A DNA stretch of 64,000 bases from Prosthecochloris marina (GTDB lineage Bacteria > Bacteroidota > Chlorobiia > Chlorobiales > Chlorobiaceae), in the NCBI RefSeq assembly GCF_003182595.1, contig NZ_PDNZ01000006.1:1-64000 (forward strand). Reading direction: 5' to 3'. Shown piece after piece: positions 1 to 9,145 of the stretch; position 1 is the stretch's first letter, and the number at the start of each line of letters is the position of its first letter. A program made the translations under genes and the position numbers. Below the pieces are notes generated by a model. That model did not search any database. It was not told the origin of the DNA and saw only the letters and a program-made list of their open reading frames with translations.

Positions 1-200
1 TTGTTCAACGCTATCATCCGCTCCACGATATAGGCGATCACCATCAATATCAGCGCCATCAGCACTATCACCACCTGGCCCCCCTTGTAGAGCTCGTGAA
101 AGGTCGTTCCATCCGGGGTCGTTCCCATCCAGAGGTAAAAACCCCCCGACACTACCGTCGTCACCACGATCAGGAGTAGCGTGAATATTCCTTGTTTCAT
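1..200 (-). CDS. exbB: MotA/TolQ/ExbB proton channel family protein, N-terminal part (runs off the window)
   Basis: Only about 66 N-terminal codons are inside the window; the rest lies before position 1. The start ATG at 200 opens with MKQGIFTLLLIVV, a first membrane helix. A short periplasmic stretch follows (FYLWMGTTPDG...FHELYKGG), then a second helix (VVIVLMALILMVIAYIVERM). This helix-linker-helix pattern ending in ER is typical of the start of ExbB proteins, the inner-membrane proton channel that energises TonB. It lies just downstream of a TonB-dependent receptor on the same strand, but a hairpin terminator separates them, so it probably has its own promoter. A second, complete exbB is at 11174. 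The family call is good; the exact subfamily cannot be judged from this fragment. Confidence 0.75.
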   Translation of the reverse strand, partial: MKQGIFTLLLIVVTTVVSGGFYLWMGTTPDGTTFHELYKGGQVVIVLMALILMVIAYIVERMIALN

Positions 201-238
201 AACAGCAATCATCAATCATTAACAAAAAACCTCAAGCA

Positions 239-262
239 CAGCGCCCGTCATGACGGGCGCTG
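239..262 (-). terminator. Intrinsic terminator of the TonB receptor at 285-2645
   Basis: A perfect 24-bp palindrome (CAGCGCCCGTCA and its complement) lies 22 bases beyond the receptor stop codon. On the minus strand it is followed, after a short spacer, by a run of six T. This fits a Rho-independent terminator separating the receptor from the downstream exbB. Confidence 0.7.
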
Positions 263-284
263 GCAAAACAAACATTACCCTACA

Positions 285-2645
285 TCAAAGAAGATTGCCG
301 AACTTCATGCCGATATAGAAGGTTCGAGGGCTCATCGGACCATAGACATAGCCCGGATCACGATCGATCCCCGAATCGAAATCATCCTGATAGGAATTGA
401 AGATATTCTTTACACCCGCATAGAACTGAAGCCCGGCATCATCGACCGGAACCGTGTACCGAACCTTGAGTCCGGCATCGAAAAACGCATCACTTTTACG
501 CAACTCACCTTCATCTGGATCAGCGATTTCGGGCCCAAAATACGGTACCAGCATCTCACCCGTATAATTACCGGTCAAAGCAATCCCGACCCGGTCAACC
601 GGCTCCCAGTCAAGCGTTATGAAACCATAGGTATCGGGAGACCTGAGAAACTTCTCTTCCCTGATGCTTCCCGAATCATTGACATCCTGCGGATTATCAA
701 ACTTGCTGGACTGAACGGTAAACCCAGCCCTCATACCAAGCATACTGGACGGGATCACATGAGCTTCGAGATTGACCCCCTTGACAACCGCTCCCTCGGC
801 GTTGTAACGGGTGTAGATAACATTGCCATCTACGTCAGGCTCGCCGATCTCGATAGCGAACGGATCTTCCAGCTCCGTATAAAACCCCTCGACGAGGAAA
901 CCGAAATCCACGTCGCCGACCATGGTATCGTAATCGACCGACGCCATATAACTCCTGCTGGTCTCTTCGGTAAGATCCGGATCGTTGACATAAATGACGC
1001 GCCTCGAACCGGACGATTCGATATGAAGATCCTCATCGAAAATCTGGGGAGCACGATATCCCGCCGCATAACTCAAACGCGCCTGCAAGTCATCGGAAAA
1101 GGAGTAGAGCAAGGTTGCTCTCGGAAGCAGAATATCATCCGATATATCAGCATCCGGGCTGATTTCATTGGTGATATCGTAATTATCCCAGCGGAGCCCC
1201 AGTGTAGCTTTCAACTTATCCCACGTATACTGATACTCACCGAAAACACCGACGATATTACTCTCCTGATCAGCCACCGGAGTTTCAGGCACATGGGTAT
1301 CCGTGTCGATATCATAGTAACCGAGCTTATCATCCTCAAGCCACTCACGGTTATTCTCAACCCCTGCGATAACCTGGGAAGGACCGAACACCGCCTTGTA
1401 TTGAGCTCCCAACTGCAGACTCAGATCATCCGTATGGCCATAAGCATCAAGCTGCTTCTCCGCGCCGTAGTAGGCATCACGGTCGATATGCTGTGTGGCG
1501 ATATAAAGAGAAAGCTTATCATAATCCCTTAAATACTGAGAATAGGTAAGCGCTCCGTTGATGAACCTCTGCTTGATGGATTCCGCGATATCCGCCTCAT
1601 GCTCGACTGCATCGAAATCATTACCACCACGACGGTCTTCATCGATCGTAAAGAAGTCGGCTGTCAGCTTGCCACGGTCCCCGATCTTTCTGAACGCACG
1701 AAGACCGAGCGTTGTATTGGTGATTTCCGGAAGTTCGGAAAAGCCATCGCTATTGGCGTCGAAAGGATCACGGTCCCGGTAAAAACCGAACACGGTCATC
1801 CCCATCTTGTTATCCGATGACACAACGGAAGCATTGAGAGTGGCCGTATAATCATTGGCCGCGTCATCGAAGTCATCACCGCCTACACCGACCCAACCAG
1901 AAGTTCCTGAAAACTCATAGGAATTGACAACCGGATCCTTCAAAATCAGGTTAACGGTTCCCCCGATAGCATTGCTGCCATAAAGAGCCGAGCCGCCCCC
2001 TCGAACCACTTCGATTCGCTCGATCATATTGGTCGGAATCAATTCGAGACCATACACACCTGCGACCGCGCTGAACACCGCCCTGCCATCGATAAGAATC
2101 TGCGAATAAGGCCCCTCCAGACCATTCATACGAAGCTGGTTGAAACCGCAATTCTGACAGTCGTTTTCCACACGCAGACCTGTGGCGAAATTCAGGCCTT
2201 CACTAACCGTTGCAGCCTGCACCACCTCGGTCAGCTCTTCACCGCTCACTGTTGAAACAATAACCGGTGATTCTTTCCTCGGCACTTCGTCTCGGGATCC
2301 GGTAACAACAATTTCATTTCCTCTGAGAGCTGACGTCGAAAGACTGAAATTGAGCTCCACCTCCTGACCGTCAATCACACTCACCGTCTTCTGTGTCGAA
2401 CCGTATCCCATTGCGCGAACTTCGACAACCCTCGAACCGGAAGGAACGCCGGAAAGCCTGTAATTCCCATCTTTATCGGCCGCGATGCCGATAGTTGTTC
2501 CTTTTACCGTGACATTGGCATAGGGAACCGGCTCCCCTTCGCTGACAACCCTACCCGTAACGGTATCAGCCATACCCCCCTGAAAGGGGATTGCGCACAA
2601 CGCAAGAAGTGCACATATCTGTTTAACCTGCTTTTTCAAGATCAT
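285..2645 (-). CDS. TonB-dependent outer-membrane receptor with N-terminal carboxypeptidase-regulatory-like domain
   Basis: 786 aa. A signal peptide (about residues 1-26) is followed by a beta-sandwich CarboxypepD_reg-like domain (about 28-108: [20 protein letters not shown]). A TonB-box-like segment NEIVVTG comes next, then the plug (about 120-235), including [20 protein letters not shown], which is diagnostic of TonB receptors. The rest is a 22-strand beta barrel. The plug carries a Cys pair, [15 protein letters not shown], a feature seen in haem/CirA-like receptors of Bacteroidetes and Chlorobi. It would import a large scarce ligand (haem, siderophore or corrinoid) using ExbBD-TonB energy. 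It is divergent from the CbiX-like lipoprotein operon at 2864, and the shared context favours iron or tetrapyrrole. The ligand cannot be read from sequence, and no cobalamin riboswitch precedes it. Confidence 0.93.
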   Translation of the reverse strand: MILKKQVKQICALLALCAIPFQGGMADTVTGRVVSEGEPVPYANVTVKGTTIGIAADKDGNYRLSGVPSGSRVVEVRAMGYGSTQKTVSVIDGQEVELNFSLSTSALRGNEIVVTGSRDEVPRKESPVIVSTVSGEELTEVVQAATVSEGLNFATGLRVENDCQNCGFNQLRMNGLEGPYSQILIDGRAVFSAVAGVYGLELIPTNMIERIEVVRGGGSALYGSNAIGGTVNLILKDPVVNSYEFSGTSGWVGVGGDDFDDAANDYTATLNASVVSSDNKMGMTVFGFYRDRDPFDANSDGFSELPEITNTTLGLRAFRKIGDRGKLTADFFTIDEDRRGGNDFDAVEHEADIAESIKQRFINGALTYSQYLRDYDKLSLYIATQHIDRDAYYGAEKQLDAYGHTDDLSLQLGAQYKAVFGPSQVIAGVENNREWLEDDKLGYYDIDTDTHVPETPVADQESNIVGVFGEYQYTWDKLKATLGLRWDNYDITNEISPDADISDDILLPRATLLYSFSDDLQARLSYAAGYRAPQIFDEDLHIESSGSRRVIYVNDPDLTEETSRSYMASVDYDTMVGDVDFGFLVEGFYTELEDPFAIEIGEPDVDGNVIYTRYNAEGAVVKGVNLEAHVIPSSMLGMRAGFTVQSSKFDNPQDVNDSGSIREEKFLRSPDTYGFITLDWEPVDRVGIALTGNYTGEMLVPYFGPEIADPDEGELRKSDAFFDAGLKVRYTVPVDDAGLQFYAGVKNIFNSYQDDFDSGIDRDPGYVYGPMSPRTFYIGMKFGNLL

Positions 2646-2784
2646 GTTGCTGCTTTTTCTTGAATTTTACTGATTACAAAAACCCCACCACTTATTTATA
2701 CAGAGTCAAAATAAAAATAGACCTCGAAAAACCAAGAAAAAAGTGCATCGTAAAGTAAAATAACCGAAGGAAACAAATTATAAC

Positions 2785-2814
2785 TGGACAAATTAAAAAT
2801 AATTCCACTATATT
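2785..2814 (+). promoter_or_regulatory. Sigma70-like promoter with overlapping AGACAAA-type box, upstream of the CbiX-lipoprotein operon
   Basis: TGGACA (2785-2790) and TATATT (2809-2814) are separated by 18 bases and lie about 50 bases before the ATG at 2864. The -35 region overlaps GGACAAATTAAAAATAATT. This closely resembles sequences at 11089-11111 and 12951-12972 (minus strand), next to other iron-locus genes, and may be a repressor operator. The promoter is seen directly; the regulator is inferred. Confidence 0.5.
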
Positions 2815-2863
2815 ATTCACAAATTTTCACTTAGCAACTGGTCATTTTAAAGCAAATAAAGCC

Positions 2864-3802
2864 ATGATTTACAAGACTTACTTCAGAAAACCACTCCTCC
2901 TTCTCTTCTGTCTGTTCTGGATGGTAGCATGTACCGACAACAAGAGTGAACCAGTAGAAAAGCCGGACAGTATCGAAAAAAAAACCGGCCTTCTGTTACT
3001 CAGTCACGGGTCACATTCGGAAACGTGGCGTAATACATTGTTCGAACTTGAAAACAATGTCAGTCAAAGAATCCTTGAAAGGGGGGATATCGCCGGGATA
3101 AAAACAGCGTTTATGGAATACCATGAACCTTCAATAGCCACCCGTCTGAAAGAATTCGACAAGGAAGGTTATTCGGACGTCATTATCGTACCCGTTCTTT
3201 TGACGGTCAGCTCTCACTCCTTCGATGATATTCCGACCATCGTCGGTCTTAAAGAAAACCCGGAATCGGTTGAATTGCTGCGACTTGAAAACATCGAACG
3301 CTATACACCGAAAGCAAACGTGCATATCACACCACTTCTGGATTTCGGAAAAATCCTCGAAAGCAATGTCCTTCGACGGACAAAAGCTCTGTCAAAACAC
3401 CCCGAAGAAGAGGGTCTGGTACTCATCGGATATGGTTCGGAACCTTATGAAACAGAGTGGAGAGACCTTTTCAGGTCGACAGCGGAATATGTAGCCCGTG
3501 AAACGGGTATCAGTGAACACAGCATAGGATGGTGCGGACACATTGTACGTTACACGCCCGATTCGACAACGACAGCCATCGATCGCATCCTCGAAAAGAA
3601 AAAAACAGCCATTGTTATCCCGTCTTTGATTGCTTTCGATGAAAATTTCCAGATACGCATCATTGGAGGTGGAATAGAAAAAATCGGGAATGATAAAAAC
3701 AGAGTGCTCTATAAACCGGACGCCATACTACCCGACCCTGATGTCGAGCAATGGGTCATCGATATCAGCAAGGAGTATGCAGCTACAATCAGTAACCAGT
3801 AA
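2864..3802 (+). CDS. Exported CbiX/SirB-type chelatase-fold lipoprotein (copy 1)
   Basis: 312 aa. A hydrophobic leader ends in a lipobox-like MVAC with Cys23, so the protein should be a lipoprotein outside the cytoplasm. The body is two tandem CbiX-like halves. The first keeps both histidines expected of sirohydrochlorin-type chelatases: LLLLSHGS (His48) and SSHSFDDIP (His118). The second half has the fold motifs but lost them: IGYGS (Tyr for His) and AFDENFQ (Phe). A WCGH motif (Cys224, His226) is shared with copy 2 at 4429. Cytoplasmic family members insert Co or Fe into sirohydrochlorin. An exported copy beside TonB receptors suggests metal insertion into, or removal from, a tetrapyrrole before uptake, as proposed for the lipoprotein IhtB of Porphyromonas. 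Twelve bases separate it from the PepSY gene. Confidence 0.85.
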   Translation: MIYKTYFRKPLLLLFCLFWMVACTDNKSEPVEKPDSIEKKTGLLLLSHGSHSETWRNTLFELENNVSQRILERGDIAGIKTAFMEYHEPSIATRLKEFDKEGYSDVIIVPVLLTVSSHSFDDIPTIVGLKENPESVELLRLENIERYTPKANVHITPLLDFGKILESNVLRRTKALSKHPEEEGLVLIGYGSEPYETEWRDLFRSTAEYVARETGISEHSIGWCGHIVRYTPDSTTTAIDRILEKKKTAIVIPSLIAFDENFQIRIIGGGIEKIGNDKNRVLYKPDAILPDPDVEQWVIDISKEYAATISNQ

Positions 3803-3814
3803 TATCAGTCGAAT

Positions 3815-4384
3815 ATGAGTAAGAAAAACCGCGACTCTCTGAGAAAAATCAACAGCATCCTGCATCGTGACCTGGGCTATTTTTTTGCCGGATTGATCAT
3901 AGCTTATTGTCTTTCCGGTATAGCTTTGAACCATATCGATGATTGGAACCCCGATTTCATTGTCAGCAAAAACAGTCTGGATTTCGGACAGGGTTACACG
4001 ATCGACGACATTACTGATGAAGTGATAGCCGAATTCAGCTCTAAAGCGGGGGAATCATCGTTCAGACTCTATGACTTTCCTTCGGAAAGACAGGTAAAGA
4101 TATACTACAAGGATGCCACTCTTCTCGTCAATTTGCAGGATGGCACCGGTGAATATGAAAAAATATCACGAAGACCGTTGTTCTATCAGGTCAATGTACT
4201 CCACCGCAACAGCGTAGAATGGTGGAAATGGGCCTCGGATATCTTTGCCGGGATGCTGATTGTCATTACAGTGTCAGGACTGTTCATGCTGAGAGGTAAC
4301 AACGGTCTTTCTGGTCGAGGAAAATGGCTGACAACCGGGGGATTGATCCCTCCCCTCGCAGCCATTATCATTCAGAACCTTTGA
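3815..4384 (+). CDS. PepSY-associated transmembrane-helix protein
   Basis: 189 aa. Residues 1-15 are a basic cytoplasmic tail ([16 protein letters not shown], with a His at the membrane edge). Helix 1 follows ([18 protein letters not shown]), then an extracytoplasmic PepSY-like domain (about 45-125: [11 protein letters not shown]...[16 protein letters not shown]). [17 protein letters not shown] leads into helix 2 ([15 protein letters not shown]), and a third hydrophobic C-terminal segment ends the protein. Relatives with conserved membrane His residues include ferric-siderophore reductases (FoxB/PiuB type), which bind haem. It sits between two CbiX-like lipoprotein genes and is probably co-transcribed with them. 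A role as redox partner for metal release is an inference; the family assignment is firmer. Confidence 0.8.
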   Translation: MSKKNRDSLRKINSILHRDLGYFFAGLIIAYCLSGIALNHIDDWNPDFIVSKNSLDFGQGYTIDDITDEVIAEFSSKAGESSFRLYDFPSERQVKIYYKDATLLVNLQDGTGEYEKISRRPLFYQVNVLHRNSVEWWKWASDIFAGMLIVITVSGLFMLRGNNGLSGRGKWLTTGGLIPPLAAIIIQNL

Positions 4385-4428
4385 TACCGTTCGCCGACAT
4401 GCCGAATTCGCAACATAACCGCTCTACC

Positions 4429-5385
4429 ATGAAACACAGATTTTACCGGAAATATTGCCCTCCCCTTCCCCAAAAAATCATTGCATTTCTGCTGATTTTC
4501 CTGACAGCATGCAGCACACCGGAAAAGGAAACCGTTGACAATTCTAAGACAAAAAGCATAGGAGTGCTTCTGCTCAACCACGGCTCGAGGTCGGAGCGAT
4601 GGCGCTCGAATCTGCTTGACCTGGAAAGAAACATATCGAAGGAAATTCTTGCCATTGAAGGGATAGACGGCATCAGGACTGCATTTATGGAACACGCTGA
4701 ACCATCTATTGCCGATGCCCTGGAAGCGTTCGACCGTGAGCAGTACCAGCATATTGTCATCATTCCGATTTTTCTGACCATCGGCACTCACATGTTCGAC
4801 GACATTCCTACGATTATCGGGAAAAAAGAAAATCCTGCCTCCCTCGAAAAAATGAAACTCGAAAACATAGAACGATATGTGCCGAAAGCAATAACACATC
4901 TCGCACCGCCTCTTGATTTTTCCGACCTCATGAAAAAAAATGTTCTCAGAAGAACGAGAGCATTTTCCACCGAAGCACAAGAAGAGGGTCTGGTGCTCGT
5001 AGGCTACGGTTCGACAGCATTTGACGAACAGTGGACAACACTGTTCAATAATGTAGGTACGCATGTCTGCAATGAAACAGGTATCACCGACCATACCATA
5101 GCCTGGTGCGGTCACATCGCCCATTACAGTCCGGACACGACCACTGCTGCGGTGAACCGTATACTCCAAAAGAAAAAACGAGCGATCGTCATCCCGTTGC
5201 TTGTATCGAACAGTGAACAATTTCAGGGGGAAATTATCGGTAGCGGCATTGCAAAAATAAACGACCATGAAAGCAGGGTTTTGTATAAACCCGACGCCAT
5301 TCTCCCCGACATCTATCTGGAGCAGTGGGTTATCGATGTGGCAAGAGAATATGCTGAAAATATTCAAGCAGGAACCAAATCCTGA
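4429..5385 (+). CDS. Exported CbiX/SirB-type chelatase-fold lipoprotein (copy 2)
   Basis: 318 aa from the ATG at 4429, chosen because it places a clean lipoprotein signal ([13 protein letters not shown], lipobox Cys28) at the N terminus; ATG 4399 is also in frame. It is a clear paralogue of the protein at 2864, with matching blocks [42 protein letters not shown] and EQWVID. The first CbiX half keeps NHGS (His51) and THMFDDIP (His121). The second half has VGYGS and SNSEQFQ in place of the catalytic histidines. Duplication around a PepSY gene suggests two related substrates or a heteromeric complex. Activity is unproven; the fold and export are well supported. Confidence 0.85.
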   Translation: MKHRFYRKYCPPLPQKIIAFLLIFLTACSTPEKETVDNSKTKSIGVLLLNHGSRSERWRSNLLDLERNISKEILAIEGIDGIRTAFMEHAEPSIADALEAFDREQYQHIVIIPIFLTIGTHMFDDIPTIIGKKENPASLEKMKLENIERYVPKAITHLAPPLDFSDLMKKNVLRRTRAFSTEAQEEGLVLVGYGSTAFDEQWTTLFNNVGTHVCNETGITDHTIAWCGHIAHYSPDTTTAAVNRILQKKKRAIVIPLLVSNSEQFQGEIIGSGIAKINDHESRVLYKPDAILPDIYLEQWVIDVAREYAENIQAGTKS

Positions 5386-5458
5386 AAAATCTGAAACTTG
5401 CCATCATGGTCGAATCTGCAAAGAATAGAGAGACCAAACAGGCAAAAAAGATGAAAAC

Positions 5459-6427
5459 ATGCACGCACATACATTGACTCGATGGCAACACAGCCACGAC
5501 TTTATCACGATAAACAACAAAGGGGAACAGCGCACACGCTACGTTCTTCTCTTAACAGCCGTTACCATGGTAGCCGAAATCTTTGCCGGCAGCATATACG
5601 GTTCGATGGCTCTTCTTGCCGATGGGTGGCACATGGCTACACACGTAGCAGCGTTCATGATCACTATTTTCGCCTACCGATACGCCCGCAAACATGCCAA
5701 TGATCCCGCATTCACCTTTGGTACCGGCAAAGTCACGGTGCTGGGGGGCTTTTCGAGCGCGGTCGCCCTTGCTGTCGTAGCTCTCGTGATGGTCGTGGAA
5801 TCGCTGGAACGAATCATGAATCCTCAGGTCATTCATTTCAATGAAGCCATTACTGTCGCAACCATCGGACTCCTGGTCAATCTAGTCAGCGCCTTTATGC
5901 TCAAGGACGAACACGCACACCACCATCATGGGCATACACACGAACACAATCACCGCCACGACCACAATTTGCGTGCGGCGTACCTGCATGTCTTGGCTGA
6001 CGCCCTGACGTCATTGCTTGCTATCATAGCGCTCATGGCAGGCAAACATGCAGGCTGGAACTGGCTGGATCCGGTAATGGGCGTTGTTGGAGCCGTTGTC
6101 ATAACCCGCTGGTCATACGGATTGCTCAGGGAAACCGGACCGATACTGCTCGATGCGAGTATCGAGAAAGAGTATCGAAGAAAGATACTCGACGCCATCG
6201 AGAAGGACGCTGATAACAAAGTTTCCGATATGCACATATGGAAAGTGGGAGCGAACGACTATGCTGCAATAATTTCTCTGGTAACCCACTTCCCGAATGC
6301 AACAGAACATTACAAGAATCTGTTACGTCCTTATGAACAGTTATCACATGTTACCATAGAAGTACAGGAATGTAAGGAACCTCCCTGTATCACACCGCAG
6401 CTTTCCGGTCAGCCGCTGCAGCGGTGA
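5459..6427 (+). CDS. dmeF: CDF-family Co(II)/Ni(II) efflux transporter, DmeF-like
   Basis: 322 aa. The N-terminal HAHTLTRWQHSHDF and the run NNKGEQRTRYVLLLTAVTMV are characteristic of DmeF. Six membrane helices follow, with metal-site motifs in helix 2 (LLADGWHMATH) and helix 5 (YLHVLADALTS). A His-rich loop lies between helices 4 and 5 (HAHHHHGHTHEHNHRHDH, about residues 151-168). A cytoplasmic C-terminal domain (about 230-305) includes SDMHIWKVG. DmeF exports cobalt or nickel using the proton gradient. Its place 73 bases behind two chelatase-like lipoproteins suggests that the locus must dispose of metal released or taken up in excess. A terminator follows at 6481. Confidence 0.92.
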   Translation: MHAHTLTRWQHSHDFITINNKGEQRTRYVLLLTAVTMVAEIFAGSIYGSMALLADGWHMATHVAAFMITIFAYRYARKHANDPAFTFGTGKVTVLGGFSSAVALAVVALVMVVESLERIMNPQVIHFNEAITVATIGLLVNLVSAFMLKDEHAHHHHGHTHEHNHRHDHNLRAAYLHVLADALTSLLAIIALMAGKHAGWNWLDPVMGVVGAVVITRWSYGLLRETGPILLDASIEKEYRRKILDAIEKDADNKVSDMHIWKVGANDYAAIISLVTHFPNATEHYKNLLRPYEQLSHVTIEVQECKEPPCITPQLSGQPLQR

Positions 6428-6480
6428 AAAAACATTTTACACTTCAACAACCCTCACCGGATCACACTTCTCTTATAAAA

Positions 6481-6520
6481 AAAGAGTCTCGAGAACCAGC
6501 CACACTCCTCGAGACTCTTT
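6481..6520 (-). terminator. Bidirectional intrinsic terminator between dmeF and the convergent TonB receptor
   Basis: A perfect 13-bp stem (AAAGAGTCTCGAG / CTCGAGACTCTTT) has a 14-base loop. On the minus strand it runs into a tract of seven T, ending the receptor transcript of 6553-8379. It can also stop dmeF transcription from the other side. Confidence 0.85.
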
Positions 6521-6552
6521 CAAAAACAGCAATGAAGCTGTTCTATCAATGA

Positions 6553-8379
6553 TTACAAGTCAACTCTTACCCCGGCAAGAAATTCCACTCCGTCGATATC
6601 GTACTCATCATCGATGTCTTTCTCATCAAAAATATTGTCCACCTTGACAAATACTTCGGTATACTCGCCGAACTCCTTTGCAATGGAAGCGCTCCATATC
6701 CAGAAATCATCGAGCCTTATCGTGTTATCTTCGTCATCCCAACGCTCACCGGTATACGCTGATTCGATATGCATACGAAGATCCGCTACCGGGATTCTGA
6801 AATCAACACCTGCAAAAAATTTGTGGTCGGGTCTGTGAACCAGTTCTTTTCCTGTAAGTTTGTTTTCCGTATCGAGCAGCGTATATCCGGCCCTTGCTGA
6901 AATATTGTCATTGAGGCGAGCATCCAGGTTGACCTCAACCCCCTGTGTCATGGCTTCATCGACATTTTCATAGTACATATCCCATGGAGGAGGCCCCATA
7001 CGTACAATTCTCGTATCAATCAAATCCTCGAGCTCGTTCCTGAACAGCGAAACCTTTCCGGTCACATCCTTGCTGAACGCATACTCGGCACCAGCCTGAT
7101 ATCCCAGGGATTTTTCCGGCTCGAGATCAGGATTGGCATGAACAAGGTATGGCCCCATCATCCAGTCACCATACAGTTTCAAGAGTGAAGGAGCCTTGAA
7201 TGCCGTCCCGACCGAAGCTCTGAAGGTTAAAGCATCAGATGCTTTATACATAACGCTGGCCTTGGGATTGATCTCTTCCCCCCATTTCTCATGTGCATCG
7301 AGCCGCCCTCCCAGCACTATGACAACCGGTGAAAGATCGATCTCATCCTGCAGATAGAAGCTGTGCAGATTTTGGTCGACAAAAAGCGATTTACTTTCAT
7401 CTTCACGCTCTTCCTGCCAGAATTCATAACCTGCGCTCACCAGATGCTTATCGAACAACACCCTCGAATAACCAACCTCCAGCTCATAATCATCCAGTAC
7501 ATAATCGGTAGCCCTGTCTTCCGTCCAGTGATGATAATCGAACAGAGAACCTCTTATCCGTGCTGTCGATACATCATCCGGCTCCCATTTGAAAAGTGCG
7601 TTTAAACCATAACGCTCCTGGAACCGATCCTGTTTCGACATTTCACTATAGGAGTAATACGGCTTGAGATCTATATCCATTGTTTCGGAAAGATCATACG
7701 ACAGGGTTCCCTGCAAAATATGCTCATAGTAAGGATCGAACTCTTTATCAACTCCATCAGACTCACGGTAGGTGTAGTTGAACCGACCCCCGAGCTTCCC
7801 GGTTCCTGTCCCGGCCGAAACGGTTCCGATCGTCGTGCCCCGTGAACCCATCCCCAGTGAACCGGAAAATTCAGGACTGTCGGGAGTCCCTCGAGTAATG
7901 ATGTTGATCACACCTCCCACGGCATCACTGCCATACAAAGCAGATGCCGGACCCTTGAGAATCTCGATTCTTTCGATCATCTCGATGGAAATCTGCTGGA
8001 TATCGATAGCGTTCTGATGCCCTCCGAGAATCCGCTGCCCATCGATCAGCACCAGAGTATGACGGAACTCGAGCCCATGGATGCTTACATGCCCCTTATC
8101 CCCGTAAGAGCCGGAATTCGCCTCGATCGTAAGCCCGGTTGTTTTTTCGAGAGCTTCTTGAACCGTACGGACATTTTTTTCGAGCAGCTCCTCACGTGTA
8201 ATGACTTCGGCTGCGACCGGCACATCACCCAGGGTATGCGGCGTTTTTGTCGCACTCACAACGATCTTGTCGAGAGTTTCGTTGCGCGGCTCTGCCGTCA
8301 CCTTACCTGATGATCCGGCAAAAAACAGCAAAACCAGCGCAAGTGAACCGATTCTCCTGTTATTGAAATGTAATTTCAT
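6553..8379 (-). CDS. TonB-dependent outer-membrane receptor, BtuB/CirA-like
   Basis: 608 aa. The signal peptide (about 1-29) is followed directly by a TonB box ([11 protein letters not shown]). The plug domain (about 45-160) contains the hallmark [20 protein letters not shown] and [11 protein letters not shown]. The beta barrel (about 180-608) ends in [11 protein letters not shown]. The length is close to BtuB and CirA (about 600-660 aa). It lies last in a same-strand series with the receptor at 9146, the cytochrome c and the YezD-like gene, 88 bases after the latter, and a strong terminator follows. The ligand is unknown; haem, siderophore or corrinoid all fit, and the ferritin/flavodoxin neighbourhood favours iron. 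Confidence 0.93.
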   Translation of the reverse strand: MKLHFNNRRIGSLALVLLFFAGSSGKVTAEPRNETLDKIVVSATKTPHTLGDVPVAAEVITREELLEKNVRTVQEALEKTTGLTIEANSGSYGDKGHVSIHGLEFRHTLVLIDGQRILGGHQNAIDIQQISIEMIERIEILKGPASALYGSDAVGGVINIITRGTPDSPEFSGSLGMGSRGTTIGTVSAGTGTGKLGGRFNYTYRESDGVDKEFDPYYEHILQGTLSYDLSETMDIDLKPYYSYSEMSKQDRFQERYGLNALFKWEPDDVSTARIRGSLFDYHHWTEDRATDYVLDDYELEVGYSRVLFDKHLVSAGYEFWQEEREDESKSLFVDQNLHSFYLQDEIDLSPVVIVLGGRLDAHEKWGEEINPKASVMYKASDALTFRASVGTAFKAPSLLKLYGDWMMGPYLVHANPDLEPEKSLGYQAGAEYAFSKDVTGKVSLFRNELEDLIDTRIVRMGPPPWDMYYENVDEAMTQGVEVNLDARLNDNISARAGYTLLDTENKLTGKELVHRPDHKFFAGVDFRIPVADLRMHIESAYTGERWDDEDNTIRLDDFWIWSASIAKEFGEYTEVFVKVDNIFDEKDIDDEYDIDGVEFLAGVRVDL

Positions 8380-8467
8380 AGTACAACGTTAATACACCAA
8401 GCATCCTCCGGTAATCCGGTCGGGCACTCTTTTGTTACTTCTGTTAAGCTCTGCCCGTGCAGTCGCC

Positions 8468-8656
8468 TTATTTCTCCGGCGGAAATCTTTTTTTTTCACG
8501 CCGCTCGATCTGAACAATTCTGGAATCGTGTATAGTGACAACAACTTCCCCGTACGCAATATTTTTAAAACACTGAACCAACTCTTCCAGAATAATGGTG
8601 TCCTGACTCTTGCAGTCATTGTGACTTACCGCTTTCTTCTCAGAATTGTCTATCAT
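8468..8656 (-). CDS. YezD-family (DUF2292) small protein
   Basis: 62 aa from the ATG at 8656; a TTG at 8668, overlapping the upstream stop, would add four residues. The core ILEELVQCFKNIAYGEVVVTIHDSRIVQIERREKKRF matches the DUF2292/YezD pattern: an amphipathic helix, then YG.V.ITIHDG..VQIE. The function of this family is unknown; members often lie in sulfur, iron or TonB-receptor operons. The gene touches the end of the cytochrome c gene, which implies translational coupling. A run of nine A occurs inside it (EKKR codons). Confidence 0.8.
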   Translation of the reverse strand: MIDNSEKKAVSHNDCKSQDTIILEELVQCFKNIAYGEVVVTIHDSRIVQIERREKKRFPPEK

Positions 8657-8664
8657 AGTTTTTA

Positions 8665-9126
8665 TCAATGATGATGACCGGAATCATGGAGACGTTTCAG
8701 TTCCGGATCAAATTGCTCCCAAAGCCACTCGGAAACCACTCTCAATTTTTCTTCAGACATGTTCATGGCAGGCATAAGCCCGAAACGACGTATTGCTTCA
8801 GGACGACATTTTGAGAGTGAAGCATCGGGCTTCTGCATGAAGGTCACCATATGTTCTACTGCCTCTTTTTTTTCGGCAAAAGCCTCACGGTAATGTATTG
8901 CGATACCTTTTATCGGTGGACCGAATTTCGGAGGTGGCTCCATGGAATGACATCTGCTGCAGTAGCGTTTATAAATCGATCCACCATCAATCACTTCTGC
9001 AGCTTCACCCTGACTATCATTGTTATCCGAAGAGTTCTGAGGGGAACCACATCCATATCCCCCGGTAATGCAGGCAAGCGATAGTGCAAGCAGCACATGT
9101 CGCCCGAACAAAAACTTTTTTTTCAC
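8665..9126 (-). CDS. Monohaem cytochrome c, exported
   Basis: 153 aa. A signal sequence (about 1-26) carries Cys19 and Cys26, so lipidation is possible, and is followed by an Asn/Ser/Asp-rich linker. The haem-binding motif CSRCH is at 56-60. MPAMNMSEEKL near residue 125 offers a Met sixth ligand, as in class I cytochromes c. The C terminus is His-rich (DSGHHH). It should carry electrons in the periplasm or at the outer membrane. Placed between a TonB receptor (20 bases upstream) and the YezD-like gene, it could reduce a metal ligand during uptake; that role is inference. Confidence 0.85.
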   Translation of the reverse strand: MKKKFLFGRHVLLALSLACITGGYGCGSPQNSSDNNDSQGEAAEVIDGGSIYKRYCSRCHSMEPPPKFGPPIKGIAIHYREAFAEKKEAVEHMVTFMQKPDASLSKCRPEAIRRFGLMPAMNMSEEKLRVVSEWLWEQFDPELKRLHDSGHHH

Positions 9127-9145
9127 AGTTAGTTACTTTAATTCA

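Noticed and set aside
192..1532. A 446-codon plus-strand frame opposite the TonB receptor
   Set aside because: Isoleucine/arginine-rich translation with no domain; the opposite strand encodes a complete receptor.
2646..2863. Cobalamin riboswitch upstream of the receptor and CbiX-like genes
   Set aside because: Looked for because of the CbiX fold and BtuB-like receptors. No B12-box-like GCCACTG or its complement was seen here or before 8379, 11053 or nrdJ.
4372..5367. A 331-codon minus-strand frame opposite the second CbiX-like lipoprotein
   Set aside because: No ribosome-binding site or family motif, and it is fully overlapped by a gene with clear motifs.
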